Positions 49,782 to 58,123 of a stretch of DNA of 64,000 bases are shown piece after piece. Each line of letters begins with the position of its first letter. The stretch's first letter is position 1. The DNA is from Vibrio sp. SCSIO 43136 (GTDB lineage Bacteria; Pseudomonadota; Gammaproteobacteria; Enterobacterales; Vibrionaceae): positions 806,001-870,000 of the forward strand of contig NZ_CP071849.1 of assembly GCF_023716565.1 (NCBI RefSeq), written 5' to 3'. A model generated the notes under the pieces. It did no database searches, was not told where the DNA came from, and was given only the letters and a program-made list of their open reading frames with translations. The translations under genes were made by a program, and so were the position numbers.

Positions 49782-50583
49782 CTTGGCTGAACACCAAACG
49801 CTTACAAGCAAGACAGTTTCACAGCCTCTAACAAAAGGCTTTAATCAATCGTTAGTTCGGTTAGTTGTCAGTTGTGTAGTCATTCTAGGCCTGTGGCAGG
49901 GCTGTGTAGTGATGTTTGAGCTGCCAAGTTTTATATTGCCAGCGCCTCTAGAGGTGTTTAGCAAACTGATAGAGCGACAAGAGGTATTGCTTAAGCACAC
50001 ATGGGTGACTGCGCAGGAGATCTTACTTGGTCTGGCTTTGGGCTTATCAATGGGGCTGCTTTTTGCACTACAGATGTTGTTATTTGAACCGCTTAAACGA
50101 TGGCTTCTACCCATTTTGATTGCCAGTCAAGCCGTACCTGTGTTTGCAATCGCTCCCGTATTGATGCTTTGGCTTGGATATGGCATCGCTTCGAAAGTGG
50201 TGATGGCGGCAATCATTATTTTCTTTCCTGTAACCACTTGCTGTTACGACGGCTTGCGCAACACCCCAACAGGTTATCTTGATCTGGCTAAAACCATGGG
50301 GGCCACCAAGTGGCAGAGACTACGTCACATCCAACTACCCGCTTCTTTGCCAACTTTAGCTTCAGGCATACGGGTTGCAGTGGTCGTCGCACCTATAGGT
50401 GCTGTTGTTGGAGAGTGGGTTGGCTCCAGCGAGGGGTTGGGGTATCTGATGCTGCAAGCCAATGCACGAATGATCATCGATGAAATGTTTGCGGCGCTGT
50501 TTATTTTGGCGCTGCTGTCCGTTTCGCTTTATTACCTGACAGACATACTTCTTAAAAAGCTGATCCCATGGGAAAACAGCTAA
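49774..50583 (+). CDS. thiX: Thiamin-precursor ABC transporter permease
   Basis: 269 residues, about six membrane helices. The ATG inside the end of thiZ is supported by GGAG seven bases upstream. The permease EAA loop reads GYLDLAKTMGATKWQRLRHIQLPASLPTLASG. N-terminal hydrophobic segment LVRLVVSCVVILGLWQGCVVMF. It pairs with ThiZ and ThiY in import of formylaminopyrimidine or HMP. Confidence 0.9.
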   Translation: MNDLAEHQTLTSKTVSQPLTKGFNQSLVRLVVSCVVILGLWQGCVVMFELPSFILPAPLEVFSKLIERQEVLLKHTWVTAQEILLGLALGLSMGLLFALQMLLFEPLKRWLLPILIASQAVPVFAIAPVLMLWLGYGIASKVVMAAIIIFFPVTTCCYDGLRNTPTGYLDLAKTMGATKWQRLRHIQLPASLPTLASGIRVAVVVAPIGAVVGEWVGSSEGLGYLMLQANARMIIDEMFAALFILALLSVSLYYLTDILLKKLIPWENS

Positions 50584-50619
50584 TTAACTACAATAAACAG
50601 CCTTATAGGAAATCGAAAA

Positions 50620-51567
50620 ATGAAAAAAGGAACGATCGCTACAGCGCTCGCCATTGCAGTGACGACATTTACAACCAATGCCGTTGCACAAGAGAAAGTC
50701 ACCTTGATGCTTGATTGGTTTGTTAATCCAAATCACGGACCGATTGTGATTGCTAAAGAGCGTGGCTACTTTAAACAGCAAGGGATCGAAGTTGAGATCC
50801 AAGAACCTGCTGACCCAAGTACACCAGCCAAGCTGGTGGCTGCTGGTCGTGTGGATTTGGCGGTGTCATATCAGCCGAGTTTGACTATGGACGTTGCTCA
50901 GGGTTTACCCTTGGTTCGCGCTGCAACTCTTATTGCAACGCCATTAAACACATTGATGGTGCTAGACAATGGCAAGAATGGTTCACTAGCCGATCTAAAA
51001 GGCAAAAAGATTGGTATCGCAATCGCAGGTAACGAAGAAGCCACGATTGGCACTATGCTGGCGCAGGAAAACGTTGAGTTCACTGATGTAGAAACTATCA
51101 ATGTTGGCTGGGCGCTATCTTCGTCTTTGGCATCTGGTAAGGTTGACGCCATTTGGGGCGGATTACGAAACTTTGAAACCAACCAGTTGGCGTTAGAAGG
51201 TTATAAAGCTAAAGCCTTCTTCCCAGAAGAGCACGGTGTACCAGCATATGATGAGCTAGTGTTTGTTGCCAATGCCAAATCGCACGATGTGAAGACACTT
51301 AAAGCATTTAATAAAGCACTAGAGCAAGCAACCACCTACATCGTCAATCATCCACAGGCTTCTTGGAATGAGTTTGTCGCATATTCACCAGATACGCTTA
51401 ACAATGAATTGAATCAGCGAGCATGGAATGACACTTTAACCCGCTTTGCGTTGCGTCCTTCAGCGGTTGACTTGAAGCGTTACGACGACTACGCCCAGTT
51501 CATGTACGACAAGGGCATCATTAAGAGCCTGCCAAAAGCTAAAGACTACGTGCCATCATTTGATTAA
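50620..51567 (+). CDS. thiY: Thiamin-precursor periplasmic binding protein
   Basis: 315 residues with signal peptide MKKGTIATALAIAVTTFTTNAVAQ. Thi5/NMT1-like fold: VTLMLDWFVNPNHGPIVIAKERGYFKQQGIEVEI, DLAVSYQPSLTMDVAQGLPLVRAATLI. The CCCxC iron cluster of yeast Thi5 synthases is absent, as expected for a transporter protein. Fourth gene of the riboswitch-controlled operon. Confidence 0.92.
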   Translation: MKKGTIATALAIAVTTFTTNAVAQEKVTLMLDWFVNPNHGPIVIAKERGYFKQQGIEVEIQEPADPSTPAKLVAAGRVDLAVSYQPSLTMDVAQGLPLVRAATLIATPLNTLMVLDNGKNGSLADLKGKKIGIAIAGNEEATIGTMLAQENVEFTDVETINVGWALSSSLASGKVDAIWGGLRNFETNQLALEGYKAKAFFPEEHGVPAYDELVFVANAKSHDVKTLKAFNKALEQATTYIVNHPQASWNEFVAYSPDTLNNELNQRAWNDTLTRFALRPSAVDLKRYDDYAQFMYDKGIIKSLPKAKDYVPSFD

Positions 51568-51578
51568 GGCGAGGAAGA

Positions 51579-52244
51579 ATGAAGTATCAAGACCTGATTA
51601 ATGCCTGTGAGCAAGACTGGCAAGACTACACCGAGCATACTTTTGTAAAGCAACTAGCTATTGGTAGCTTAGAGCAGCCTTGTTTTTTGCATTACCTTAA
51701 ACAAGATTTCTTGTTTCTTAAGCAATACGCTCGCGCTTACGCTTTGGCTATCTACAAAGCCAAAACACTAGCGGATATGCGCAAGGCACTACCAAGTGTT
51801 CACGCTCTGCTGGATTCTGAAATTGCGCATCACGTCAGCTATTGCGGTCAGTGGGGTTTGACGGAGACGGACTTGGAAGCCGAGCAAGAAGACTTTGGTA
51901 CGGTCGCTTATACGCGTTATGTGCTCGACGCTGGAATGACCGGTGATCTTGTTGATCTTTATACCGCACTGGCGCCATGTTCCATCGGTTATGCCGTTAT
52001 CGGAAAAGCACTTAAAGAGAGTGAAGCGACGATACTTGAAGGCAACCCTTACCGCAGTTGGATTGAACTCTACGGTGGTGAAGAATTCCAAACAGGTGCA
52101 ATGGAAAGTGCAGAGTATTTCAACAAGCTGCTAGAAGAAATCGATATCAATAGCGAACGTGGTCAGCATCTGTGCCATATCTTCAAGACAGCGACACGAA
52201 TGGAAGTGGCGTTTTGGCAACAAGGTCTTGATGTACAAAGTTAA
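51579..52244 (+). CDS. tenA: Aminopyrimidine aminohydrolase (thiaminase II)
   Basis: 221 residues, TenA family. Active-site Cys is in ALAPCSIGYAVIGKAL, with the acidic pair region LDSEIAHHVSYC and YRSWIELYGGEEFQ. It hydrolyses aminomethylaminopyrimidine to HMP, which ThiD phosphorylates. This completes a salvage set: import (ThiXYZ), deamination (TenA), phosphorylation (ThiD). Starts 12 bp after thiY. Confidence 0.95.
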   Translation: MKYQDLINACEQDWQDYTEHTFVKQLAIGSLEQPCFLHYLKQDFLFLKQYARAYALAIYKAKTLADMRKALPSVHALLDSEIAHHVSYCGQWGLTETDLEAEQEDFGTVAYTRYVLDAGMTGDLVDLYTALAPCSIGYAVIGKALKESEATILEGNPYRSWIELYGGEEFQTGAMESAEYFNKLLEEIDINSERGQHLCHIFKTATRMEVAFWQQGLDVQS

Positions 52245-52263
52245 TATCATTGAAAGTACACCT

Positions 52264-52295
52264 AAGGGTTTACCTTATTGGTAAGCCCTTTTTTT
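52264..52295 (+). terminator. Intrinsic terminator of the thi operon
   Basis: AAGGGTTTACC / GGTAAGCCCTT stem (one wobble), loop TTATT, seven T. About 20 bp after tenA. Confidence 0.88.
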
Positions 52296-52371
52296 GTCGT
52301 GGTTTCATTGTTTATTAGAGTAGGCGGGGTAAAATCACGACCATGTATAGTGTTTTAGCAGATTGAGATAG

Positions 52372-52623
52372 ATGGCAAGACCAAATAAGAAAGGGCCGAG
52401 TAAAACCGTTGATATCTCTTGTGCTAGATGTAATGCCAAGCTGTATAAGTACCGAAAAGGTGGAAAAGGCGCATTAGTGAAGTGTTTTGTCGAACGTATT
52501 GTAGAAGACTACACAGAATCGCCCTGCAGATGCCCAAGTTGCGAAGGGGTATTTGCTCGTGAAACCTTGATAAGAGGTGTGCCAGCATTCAAAATTATTG
52601 GCGGCAAAGTAAGGATGAAATGA
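52372..52623 (+). CDS. Small zinc-ribbon-like protein, unknown function
   Basis: 83 residues, basic. Two Cys pairs, ISCARCNAKLY and PCRCPSCEG, would make a zinc ribbon; a GGKGALVKCF segment lies between. The pattern suggests RNA or protein binding. The stop is 3 bp before cutA, so the two are likely co-transcribed. No recognised family name. Confidence 0.75.
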   Translation: MARPNKKGPSKTVDISCARCNAKLYKYRKGGKGALVKCFVERIVEDYTESPCRCPSCEGVFARETLIRGVPAFKIIGGKVRMK

Positions 52624-52626
52624 GCA

Positions 52627-52950
52627 ATGAGTGAAACGAGCTTTTGTACTGTATTGTCGACATACTGTGATGATGAGGTTGGGAAAACTATCATAGATAG
52701 TTTGTTAAATAAAAAGCTGGCCGCTTGTATTCAGGTTATGCCGATCCAAAGTCACTATCTTTGGCAGGGCGAGATTTGCCAAGATTCAGAGAAGTTGATG
52801 ATTATTAAAACCACGCATGTGCTTTATGAAAGTGTGGAAGCCGAAATTGTTGCACTGCACGACTACGAAACACCTCAAGTCGTGCAGTTGCCAATTACTA
52901 ATGGATTAGAAGCCTATTTGCAGTGGTTGTCAGATTCGACGAGCCGCTAG
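52627..52950 (+). CDS. cutA: CutA-family divalent-ion tolerance protein
   Basis: 107 residues, typical CutA trimeric ferredoxin-like fold. Motifs: VLSTYCDDEVGKTIIDSLLNKKLAACIQVMPIQSHYLWQGEIC and HDYETPQVVQLPITNGLEAYLQWL. The biological role is unsettled despite the name. It overlaps the convergent YjdF-like gene by 21 bp. Confidence 0.93.
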   Translation: MSETSFCTVLSTYCDDEVGKTIIDSLLNKKLAACIQVMPIQSHYLWQGEICQDSEKLMIIKTTHVLYESVEAEIVALHDYETPQVVQLPITNGLEAYLQWLSDSTSR

Positions 52951-53559
52951 ACTATCTCTGTTTACCCAAAAAAGTGCTAGAGAGGCGATAGCGCCTAAGG
53001 TATCGCACAGCATGTCGCGCTGGGCATCCCATATGTCGCCTTGAGAGCCAAGGAATGCGATGCCTTCGTCACCACCGGCTAAATCCGCATACCACCATTC
53101 AATAATTTCATAGCCAGCTGCAACACTCATCATAGCAAACAGACCGAAGAGGGCAGACAGTATCGCATTGCTGTAACCCTTACGGTAAACAAACTCAGCG
53201 ATTGGGTAGGCATAAAATCCAATCGAAAAATGGGCGACGCGATCATAGTGATTTCTCTGCGCACCAATTAAATCATTAAACCAGTCAAACGGCACTTCGG
53301 CGAAAGTATATCTGGCCCCAATGGTATGCATAATTAGCCATACAAACATTAAAAGGTACGCAGTGTTAGAGAATCGAAACTTGCTGTGTGTCGTAATGAT
53401 TAGTATGAATACGGCAACAACTGGGATGATTTCTGCCGTCCATACTGCCCAAGAGGCAGGGTTTATCATCGAGAATATAAGAGTTGCGATATAAACAAGG
53501 CTCAGAGAGCTAAGAGTTGGGTTAGTGCGCAAAGATGTAAGCATGCTGAATGATTCCAT
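52930..53559 (-). CDS. DUF2238 / YjdF-type membrane protein
   Basis: 209 residues, about six membrane helices with the family's conserved polar core: TFAEVPFDWFNDLIGAQRNHYDRVAHFSIGFYAYPIAEF, then GYEIIEWWYADLAGGDEGIAFLGSQGDIWDAQRDMLCDTLGA. Function unknown. Start is weakly supported; a second ATG lies five codons in. Confidence 0.85.
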   Translation of the reverse strand: MESFSMLTSLRTNPTLSSLSLVYIATLIFSMINPASWAVWTAEIIPVVAVFILIITTHSKFRFSNTAYLLMFVWLIMHTIGARYTFAEVPFDWFNDLIGAQRNHYDRVAHFSIGFYAYPIAEFVYRKGYSNAILSALFGLFAMMSVAAGYEIIEWWYADLAGGDEGIAFLGSQGDIWDAQRDMLCDTLGAIASLALFWVNRDSLAARRI

Positions 53560-53596
53560 TATCTGACGTAATGGAAGTAGTATGCATTATAATAAA

Positions 53597-53626
53597 ACAG
53601 TGTTCAATTATTAAATTGAACACTGT
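53597..53626 (-). terminator. Terminator of the GNAT gene, overlapping its stop
   Basis: Perfect 13-bp stem ACAGTGTTCAATT / AATTGAACACTGT with loop ATTA; on the minus strand it is followed by TTTTATTAT. The last codons and stop of the acetyltransferase lie within the hairpin. Confidence 0.8.
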
Positions 53627-54150
53627 TCATTTGTGTGAGTTGGTACCCAGTAACGTGCAACATAGCTTTGAAATTCGTGTGAATAGATCACCTTATCTAG
53701 CTTTCCACCATTGGCTTCGATCACTTTTCGAGAAGCAATGTTATCTTCATCGGCTGAAATTAAAGCACTTTGGATGTTTCGCTCATTCGCAATCTGCAAC
53801 GCATGTTCAAGCATTAAGGTACCAAAGCCCTGTCTTCTGTAGGAGGGTGCTACGTCATAGCCAATATGGCCGCAAACATTCTTAAGGATAGGTGTGTCGA
53901 TATTGTGACGAATGCGGATCACGCCGACGATCTCGCCAAGATCATTGATAAACCAGCGATGGCTGCAAGGCACATGTTCTGGTTTTAGAAACTTGCCAGC
54001 TTCCTCATCGATTAAACTCTGTATATAACGACTGTAACTACGAATGGCACCAGAGTAGAACTCAGCATTTTCCGGATCATTGTCGAGCAGGTCATGATAG
54101 AAGCGAAGAAATTGATTTTTATATTCTTTACAAGGTCTTATTAGTCTCAT
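53611..54150 (-). CDS. GNAT-family N-acetyltransferase
   Basis: 179 residues. The acetyl-CoA site is VAPSYRRQGFGTLMLEHALQIA (Q/RxxGxG/A), with earlier strand INDLGEIVGVIRIRHNID and the C-terminal SALISADEDNIASRKVIEANGGKLD. It resembles the YkkB/antibiotic-type acetyltransferases; substrate unknown. AGGAAACAACA precedes the start. Confidence 0.88.
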   Translation of the reverse strand: MRLIRPCKEYKNQFLRFYHDLLDNDPENAEFYSGAIRSYSRYIQSLIDEEAGKFLKPEHVPCSHRWFINDLGEIVGVIRIRHNIDTPILKNVCGHIGYDVAPSYRRQGFGTLMLEHALQIANERNIQSALISADEDNIASRKVIEANGGKLDKVIYSHEFQSYVARYWVPTHTNEQCSI

Positions 54151-54301
54151 TGTTGTTTCCTATAAAGATTTTTCCCTACAGGATAACCACACTTTGAGCC
54201 CAGTGACAAACCCATTTCTGTGACATGCTGCTCTTTAACAGTGATGACAAAATTCAATTTTTGTCGTTGAATTGAGTTAAGCCACAGAGAAAAGAGTAGT
54301 T

Positions 54302-54916
54302 ATGCCCGATTCACAAGTTATACATAGCCATGATCCCCACCTAGAAAATCCGCTACTGTGGCCAATTTTGGAAGTGCTTAAGCGTAAGAATTCTGGCTGG
54401 AAGGTACATACCATGTGTACTCATCTGGCAGAACTTGGGTTGATCCCTTTTCTTGATGCTTCGCCAGAAAAGGATCTGTTTAAGCGCAATTTTTTGATCA
54501 TGAACGGTTTATATCAACTTCAAGAAGTGCTTTATCCAGAGTATTGGGTGCAAGTTCAGGCCATGGATATTCAGCTATTTAATGCCGTTGAGGCGAGTCA
54601 TCACAGCATTGATCTTGATGATCCACTCAGGGACTATTACACCGATTGGCATAACTATGAAGCAGAAAGCGGAGAAGTGAAGCGTCTTCTCAATGAGTTT
54701 TGGACTCGTTATAAGGAATTTGTCGGTTCAACCAATGGCTCCGATATGACTCGACTTAAAGCCCTAAAGCTATTTGAACTTGATGAGTCTGCAACTAAGG
54801 CTGAAATTCGTAAACAGTGGCGACGTATGGCGCTGAAATGGCATCCTGATAGAGAAGGTGGGAGCCCAGAGAAATTTAGAGTGATGTGCGAAGCATGGAA
54901 CCTTCTGCGAGAATAA
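54302..54916 (+). CDS. DnaJ-related co-chaperone
   Basis: 204 residues. The N-terminal ~125 residues match the DnaJ-related domain found in marine gammaproteobacteria (NPLLWPILEVLKRKNSGWKVHTMCTHLAELG, FLIMNGLYQLQEVL). The C-terminal J-domain, MTRLKALKLFELDESATKAEIRKQWRRMALKWHPDREGG, has an intact HPD. It would stimulate DnaK on some specific client. Confidence 0.9.
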   Translation: MPDSQVIHSHDPHLENPLLWPILEVLKRKNSGWKVHTMCTHLAELGLIPFLDASPEKDLFKRNFLIMNGLYQLQEVLYPEYWVQVQAMDIQLFNAVEASHHSIDLDDPLRDYYTDWHNYEAESGEVKRLLNEFWTRYKEFVGSTNGSDMTRLKALKLFELDESATKAEIRKQWRRMALKWHPDREGGSPEKFRVMCEAWNLLRE

Positions 54917-54919
54917 ATT

Positions 54920-54945
54920 GAGCCCAAAACAAATGTTTTGGGCTC
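54920..54945. terminator. Bidirectional hairpin between dnaJ-like gene and trxC
   Basis: Perfect 12-bp stem GAGCCCAAAACA / TGTTTTGGGCTC. The T-run is weak on the plus strand, with a T-rich flank on the minus side. Confidence 0.7.
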
Positions 54946-54951
54946 TGATAT

Positions 54952-55386
54952 CTATTTTTGCAATGCCGAATTTAACCACTGGTCGAATTGGCCTTTAGGT
55001 AGGGCGCCATTGATAACATCTACACGCTGACCATTTTTAAACACCATTACCGTTGGGATACTACGGATCTGATATTTCATCGCCAACTCTTGTTGCGCTT
55101 CTGTATCTATTTTTACAAAACGTACTTTACCCGTACGCTCAGCCGCAACATCTGCAAAAACTGGTGCAAAGCCCACACACGGATTACACCAAGGAGCCCA
55201 AAAGTCGATCACAATCGGCAACTCGCTTTGCAGCAATGCGTCGATGTTCTCCTTGGTCCCTTCGATTGGGGCTCCATCGAGTAAGCCTTGTTGGCATTTG
55301 CCACATTTCGCTGTATCTGAAATTCTTTCTAGTGGGATTTTGTTTTTGCTTGAGCAGTGGGGACAACGTGTAATAAAGCTCGTCAT
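54952..55386 (-). CDS. trxC: Thioredoxin 2 with WCNPC active site
   Basis: 144 residues, with the TrxC-specific N-terminal zinc finger of two Cys pairs (TRCPHCSSK and AKCGKCQQG) before the thioredoxin fold. The redox site reads [16 protein letters not shown], where the family norm is WCGPC; the Gly between the Cys is Asn. [14 protein letters not shown] carries the cis-Pro. AGAGGAAGT precedes the ATG. A neighbour of fabH2, as in other vibrios. Confidence 0.93.
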   Translation of the reverse strand: MTSFITRCPHCSSKNKIPLERISDTAKCGKCQQGLLDGAPIEGTKENIDALLQSELPIVIDFWAPWCNPCVGFAPVFADVAAERTGKVRFVKIDTEAQQELAMKYQIRSIPTVMVFKNGQRVDVINGALPKGQFDQWLNSALQK

Positions 55387-55604
55387 ACTTCCTCTTTTTT
55401 ATATTAGTTGTAGCTAATTTTTCCGTCATTGTAGCAGGATTGGTGTGATGGTCTAGGATGAAATGGATAACGCTTGGGTATTACCTATTCAAATAAAATT
55501 GAACTGTTTCAAACGATTTGTTGACGACATCATTGATACGTTTCAATTGTTACACTTTTTCTATATGCTTTGACCTTCAAAAATAACAACAAGGTGGGGA
55601 CTGT

Positions 55605-56678
55605 ATGTACGCCGAAATCACTGGCTGGGGAAAATGTATTCCACCAGCAACGTTGTCAAACAACGATTTGAGCACTTTTCTAGAAACCTCTGACGAGTGG
55701 ATTCGTACTCGTACCGGTATTGAAAACCGTCGCATAAGCCATGTACATACTTCAGATCTTGCAACAGTTGCTGCTAAACGCGCTATCGACTGTGCAGGTG
55801 TCGATGTACAAGAGATCGATTGCATTATTGTCGCGACTTGTTCGCCAGACAATCTGATTCCTAATATAGCGTCAAAGGTGCAAGCCAATTTAGGTATTGA
55901 AACTGCAGCCTCATTTGATTTGAATGCGGCGTGTACAGGATTCGTATACTCATTGGAGATGGCAACGCGTTTAGTGCAGGCAGGCAATTATCGTAATGCA
56001 TTGGTGATTGGTGCAGAGCGACTTTCGTTTTATGTTGACTGGACTCAGCGTGACACCGCTGTGTTATTCGGCGATGGCGCTGGCGCTGTTGTTGTAAGTA
56101 AGACCGAGAAAAAACTTGGCCTACAACACGCACAACTAGGCTGTGATGCTCAGGGCCGTGACATTCTGTCCGTCCCTAAATTTGGTACTGCAATGGATCG
56201 TTTTGCTGCAGATAATGGTTACTGGAGCTTTCAGTTCATTGGTAAAGAAATCTTCAAACGAGCAGTGAGAGGCATGGGTGCTGCGGCACATACGGTGTTG
56301 CAACGTTCGCAAATGACTACCGATGCTATCGATGTTGTCATTCCTCATCAGGCAAATATCCGTATCATTCAAACCCTTTGCGATCACGCTGGAATTAGCC
56401 AAGATAAAGCGTTTGTGAATATTCAAAACTACGGTAATACCTCCGCAGCAACAGTCCCTATCGCACTTTGTGAGGCGGTTGAACAAGGTAAGATCAAACC
56501 GGGTGACAATATTCTCACCGCAGCATTTGGCGCAGGTTTAACCTGGGGTGCAGGCCATATTATTTGGGGTGACAGGGTAACTCCAATCAAAGAGTCTGAT
56601 GCAAAACTGCCTGAATGTGAGCAAACTGCGTTAGAACTTCTAGAACAGGCGATTGAATACTGTAAATCTAAAGCCTAG
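55605..56678 (+). CDS. fabH: Beta-ketoacyl-ACP synthase III, second copy
   Basis: 357 residues, somewhat longer than canonical FabH (about 317). Catalytic triad: Cys in [14 protein letters not shown], His in [12 protein letters not shown], Asn in [25 protein letters not shown] near the N-terminus. It condenses an acyl-CoA with malonyl-ACP. It stands alone rather than in a fab cluster, so it is a FabH2-type enzyme, possibly for non-standard primers. Good ribosome site AAGGTGGGG. Confidence 0.93.
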   Translation: MYAEITGWGKCIPPATLSNNDLSTFLETSDEWIRTRTGIENRRISHVHTSDLATVAAKRAIDCAGVDVQEIDCIIVATCSPDNLIPNIASKVQANLGIETAASFDLNAACTGFVYSLEMATRLVQAGNYRNALVIGAERLSFYVDWTQRDTAVLFGDGAGAVVVSKTEKKLGLQHAQLGCDAQGRDILSVPKFGTAMDRFAADNGYWSFQFIGKEIFKRAVRGMGAAAHTVLQRSQMTTDAIDVVIPHQANIRIIQTLCDHAGISQDKAFVNIQNYGNTSAATVPIALCEAVEQGKIKPGDNILTAAFGAGLTWGAGHIIWGDRVTPIKESDAKLPECEQTALELLEQAIEYCKSKA

Positions 56679-56697
56679 CGATAACTATGATATCTAG

Positions 56698-56726
56698 AGC
56701 CCAGTCATATTGACTGGGCTTTCTTT
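56698..56726. terminator. Terminator between fabH and ppiB
   Basis: AGCCCAGTCA / TGACTGGGCT perfect stem with a TAT loop, then TTCTTTT on the plus strand. Ends fabH; the ppiB stop lies at its right edge. Confidence 0.82.
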
Positions 56727-57238
56727 TAGCTGATAACCACACCATCAATAGTGATGTCTTCAACAGGCATATCTTCATGACCAAATCGGGTACAAGTTGG
56801 AGTATTGGCAATAGCTAGCACAATATCCATGCCAGTCACGACTCGACCAAACACAGCATATCCATAGCCATGATTTGTCGGAGCGGTGTGATCAAGGAAA
56901 TCGTTGTCAGCGACGTTAATAAAAAACTGCGCCGTTGCCGAGTGAGGTGCATCAGTTCTTGCCATAGCAATGGTACCTAACACGTTTTTTAGATCAGAAC
57001 TGGCTTCATTTCTAATAGGAGCATGGGTACCTTTCTCAACTAAGTTGGTTGCAAACCCATCGCTTTTTAATTCATGGCCGCCACCTTGGATCATAAACCC
57101 TTCAATGACGCGGTGAAACAAGGTCCCCTGATAAAATCCCTCTTTGCAATAGCGTATAAAGTTCTCGCAGGTGATTGGAGCTTGTGAAGTATAGAGCTCG
57201 ATTTCAATCTTTCCTTTCGATGTCGTGAGAGTAATCAT
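56726..57238 (-). CDS. ppiB: Cytosolic peptidyl-prolyl isomerase B (cyclophilin)
   Basis: 170 residues from MITLTTSKGKIEIELYTSQAP; an upstream extension in frame is not cyclophilin-like. Motifs: FHRVIEGFMIQGGG (catalytic Arg), GTIAMARTDAPHSATAQFFINVADN and GYAVFGRVVTGMDIVLAIA. No signal peptide, so the cytosolic PpiB type. Confidence 0.93.
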   Translation of the reverse strand: MITLTTSKGKIEIELYTSQAPITCENFIRYCKEGFYQGTLFHRVIEGFMIQGGGHELKSDGFATNLVEKGTHAPIRNEASSDLKNVLGTIAMARTDAPHSATAQFFINVADNDFLDHTAPTNHGYGYAVFGRVVTGMDIVLAIANTPTCTRFGHEDMPVEDITIDGVVIS

Positions 57239-57400
57239 TAGTATCGTTGCTGTTGTGGTTGGGGCGGCTATTATAGTGATTCCGCACAAGTCTTAACATC
57301 GATTTTGGCAAGTGAAAGCCGCTATGTTCGGGAAAGCGTTTGACTCCCATGATGAATTGCACAACACTTGCGGGGTCAAACCTAGATAAAGAGAAACTGC

Positions 57401-57784
57401 ATGTCAAAGCAACTAGACCAAGCTCAAATCGATACCATTAATAAGTACGATGCAGAGCAGCGACTTAAGTACTGTGTGAAAGAAGTTGTGGCTAACCGTG
57501 AAATCTGGATTCTGACCGATGAGCACGGCTGTGTGATGCTAAATACTGAAGACGAAGATTGTGTACCAGTGTGGCCAAATCAAGAATTTGCCGCCGCTTG
57601 GGCGACAGGCGAGTGGGAAGCGTGTAAACCAGAAGCGATTTCTCTCAACAAGTGGCATAGTCGCTGGACTTATGGCTTAGAAGACGACGAACTGGCAGTG
57701 GTGGTATTCCCAAATGAAAGTGAGGAAGGCGTTGTACTGTTTCCTGACGAATTTGATTTTGAGCTAAAGAAAAAATCAAGATAA
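57401..57784 (+). CDS. DUF2750 family protein
   Basis: 127 residues, acidic, Trp-rich: REIWILTDEHGCVMLNTEDEDCVPVWPNQEFAAAWATGEWEACKPEAISLNKWHSRWTYGLEDDELAVVVFPNE. This pattern matches the DUF2750 family, of unknown function and cytosolic. Transcribed alone with its own terminator. Confidence 0.85.
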   Translation: MSKQLDQAQIDTINKYDAEQRLKYCVKEVVANREIWILTDEHGCVMLNTEDEDCVPVWPNQEFAAAWATGEWEACKPEAISLNKWHSRWTYGLEDDELAVVVFPNESEEGVVLFPDEFDFELKKKSR

Positions 57785-57803
57785 TCCAGTCCATCAGATT
57801 CAG

Positions 57804-57829
57804 AGGAAGCGAGTTAGCTTCCTTTTTTC
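57804..57829 (+). terminator. Intrinsic terminator
   Basis: AGGAAGC / GCTTCCT stem, loop GAGTTA, six T, 20 bp after the DUF2750 gene. Confidence 0.82.
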
Positions 57830-58123
57830 TAATCACTGTTATCAAACCTCTGGTTCAATATACCCATAATTTCTGTATTGGGTATTAATCACTTAACTAG
57901 AAAATTCAAATACTTTTTCCTCGCAGTTTGACTATCTCAATTTGGTATCTCACACTCAAATTATAGAACTATTAATGTGAAATAACCGATGAGTCAGATG
58001 GTGTCCTTTCTCATGCACCTCGTTTAGATTGGTCTGCACAGTTAAGTGTGGGCTTATTTTGCTGCCCGTTACAAAACAGGCTTTATGACTCATGTTCAGC
58101 ATTGGCTGCAAGGAGTATAAAGT
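57830..58123. other. Upstream region of the chemoreceptor gene
   Basis: About 290 bp, no ORF. No clear sigma28-type promoter found by eye. AAGGAG sits before the ATG of the receptor. Confidence 0.5.

Noticed and set aside
53550..53885. 111-residue plus-strand frame over the GNAT gene
   Set aside because: Antisense shadow of a well-supported acetyltransferase.
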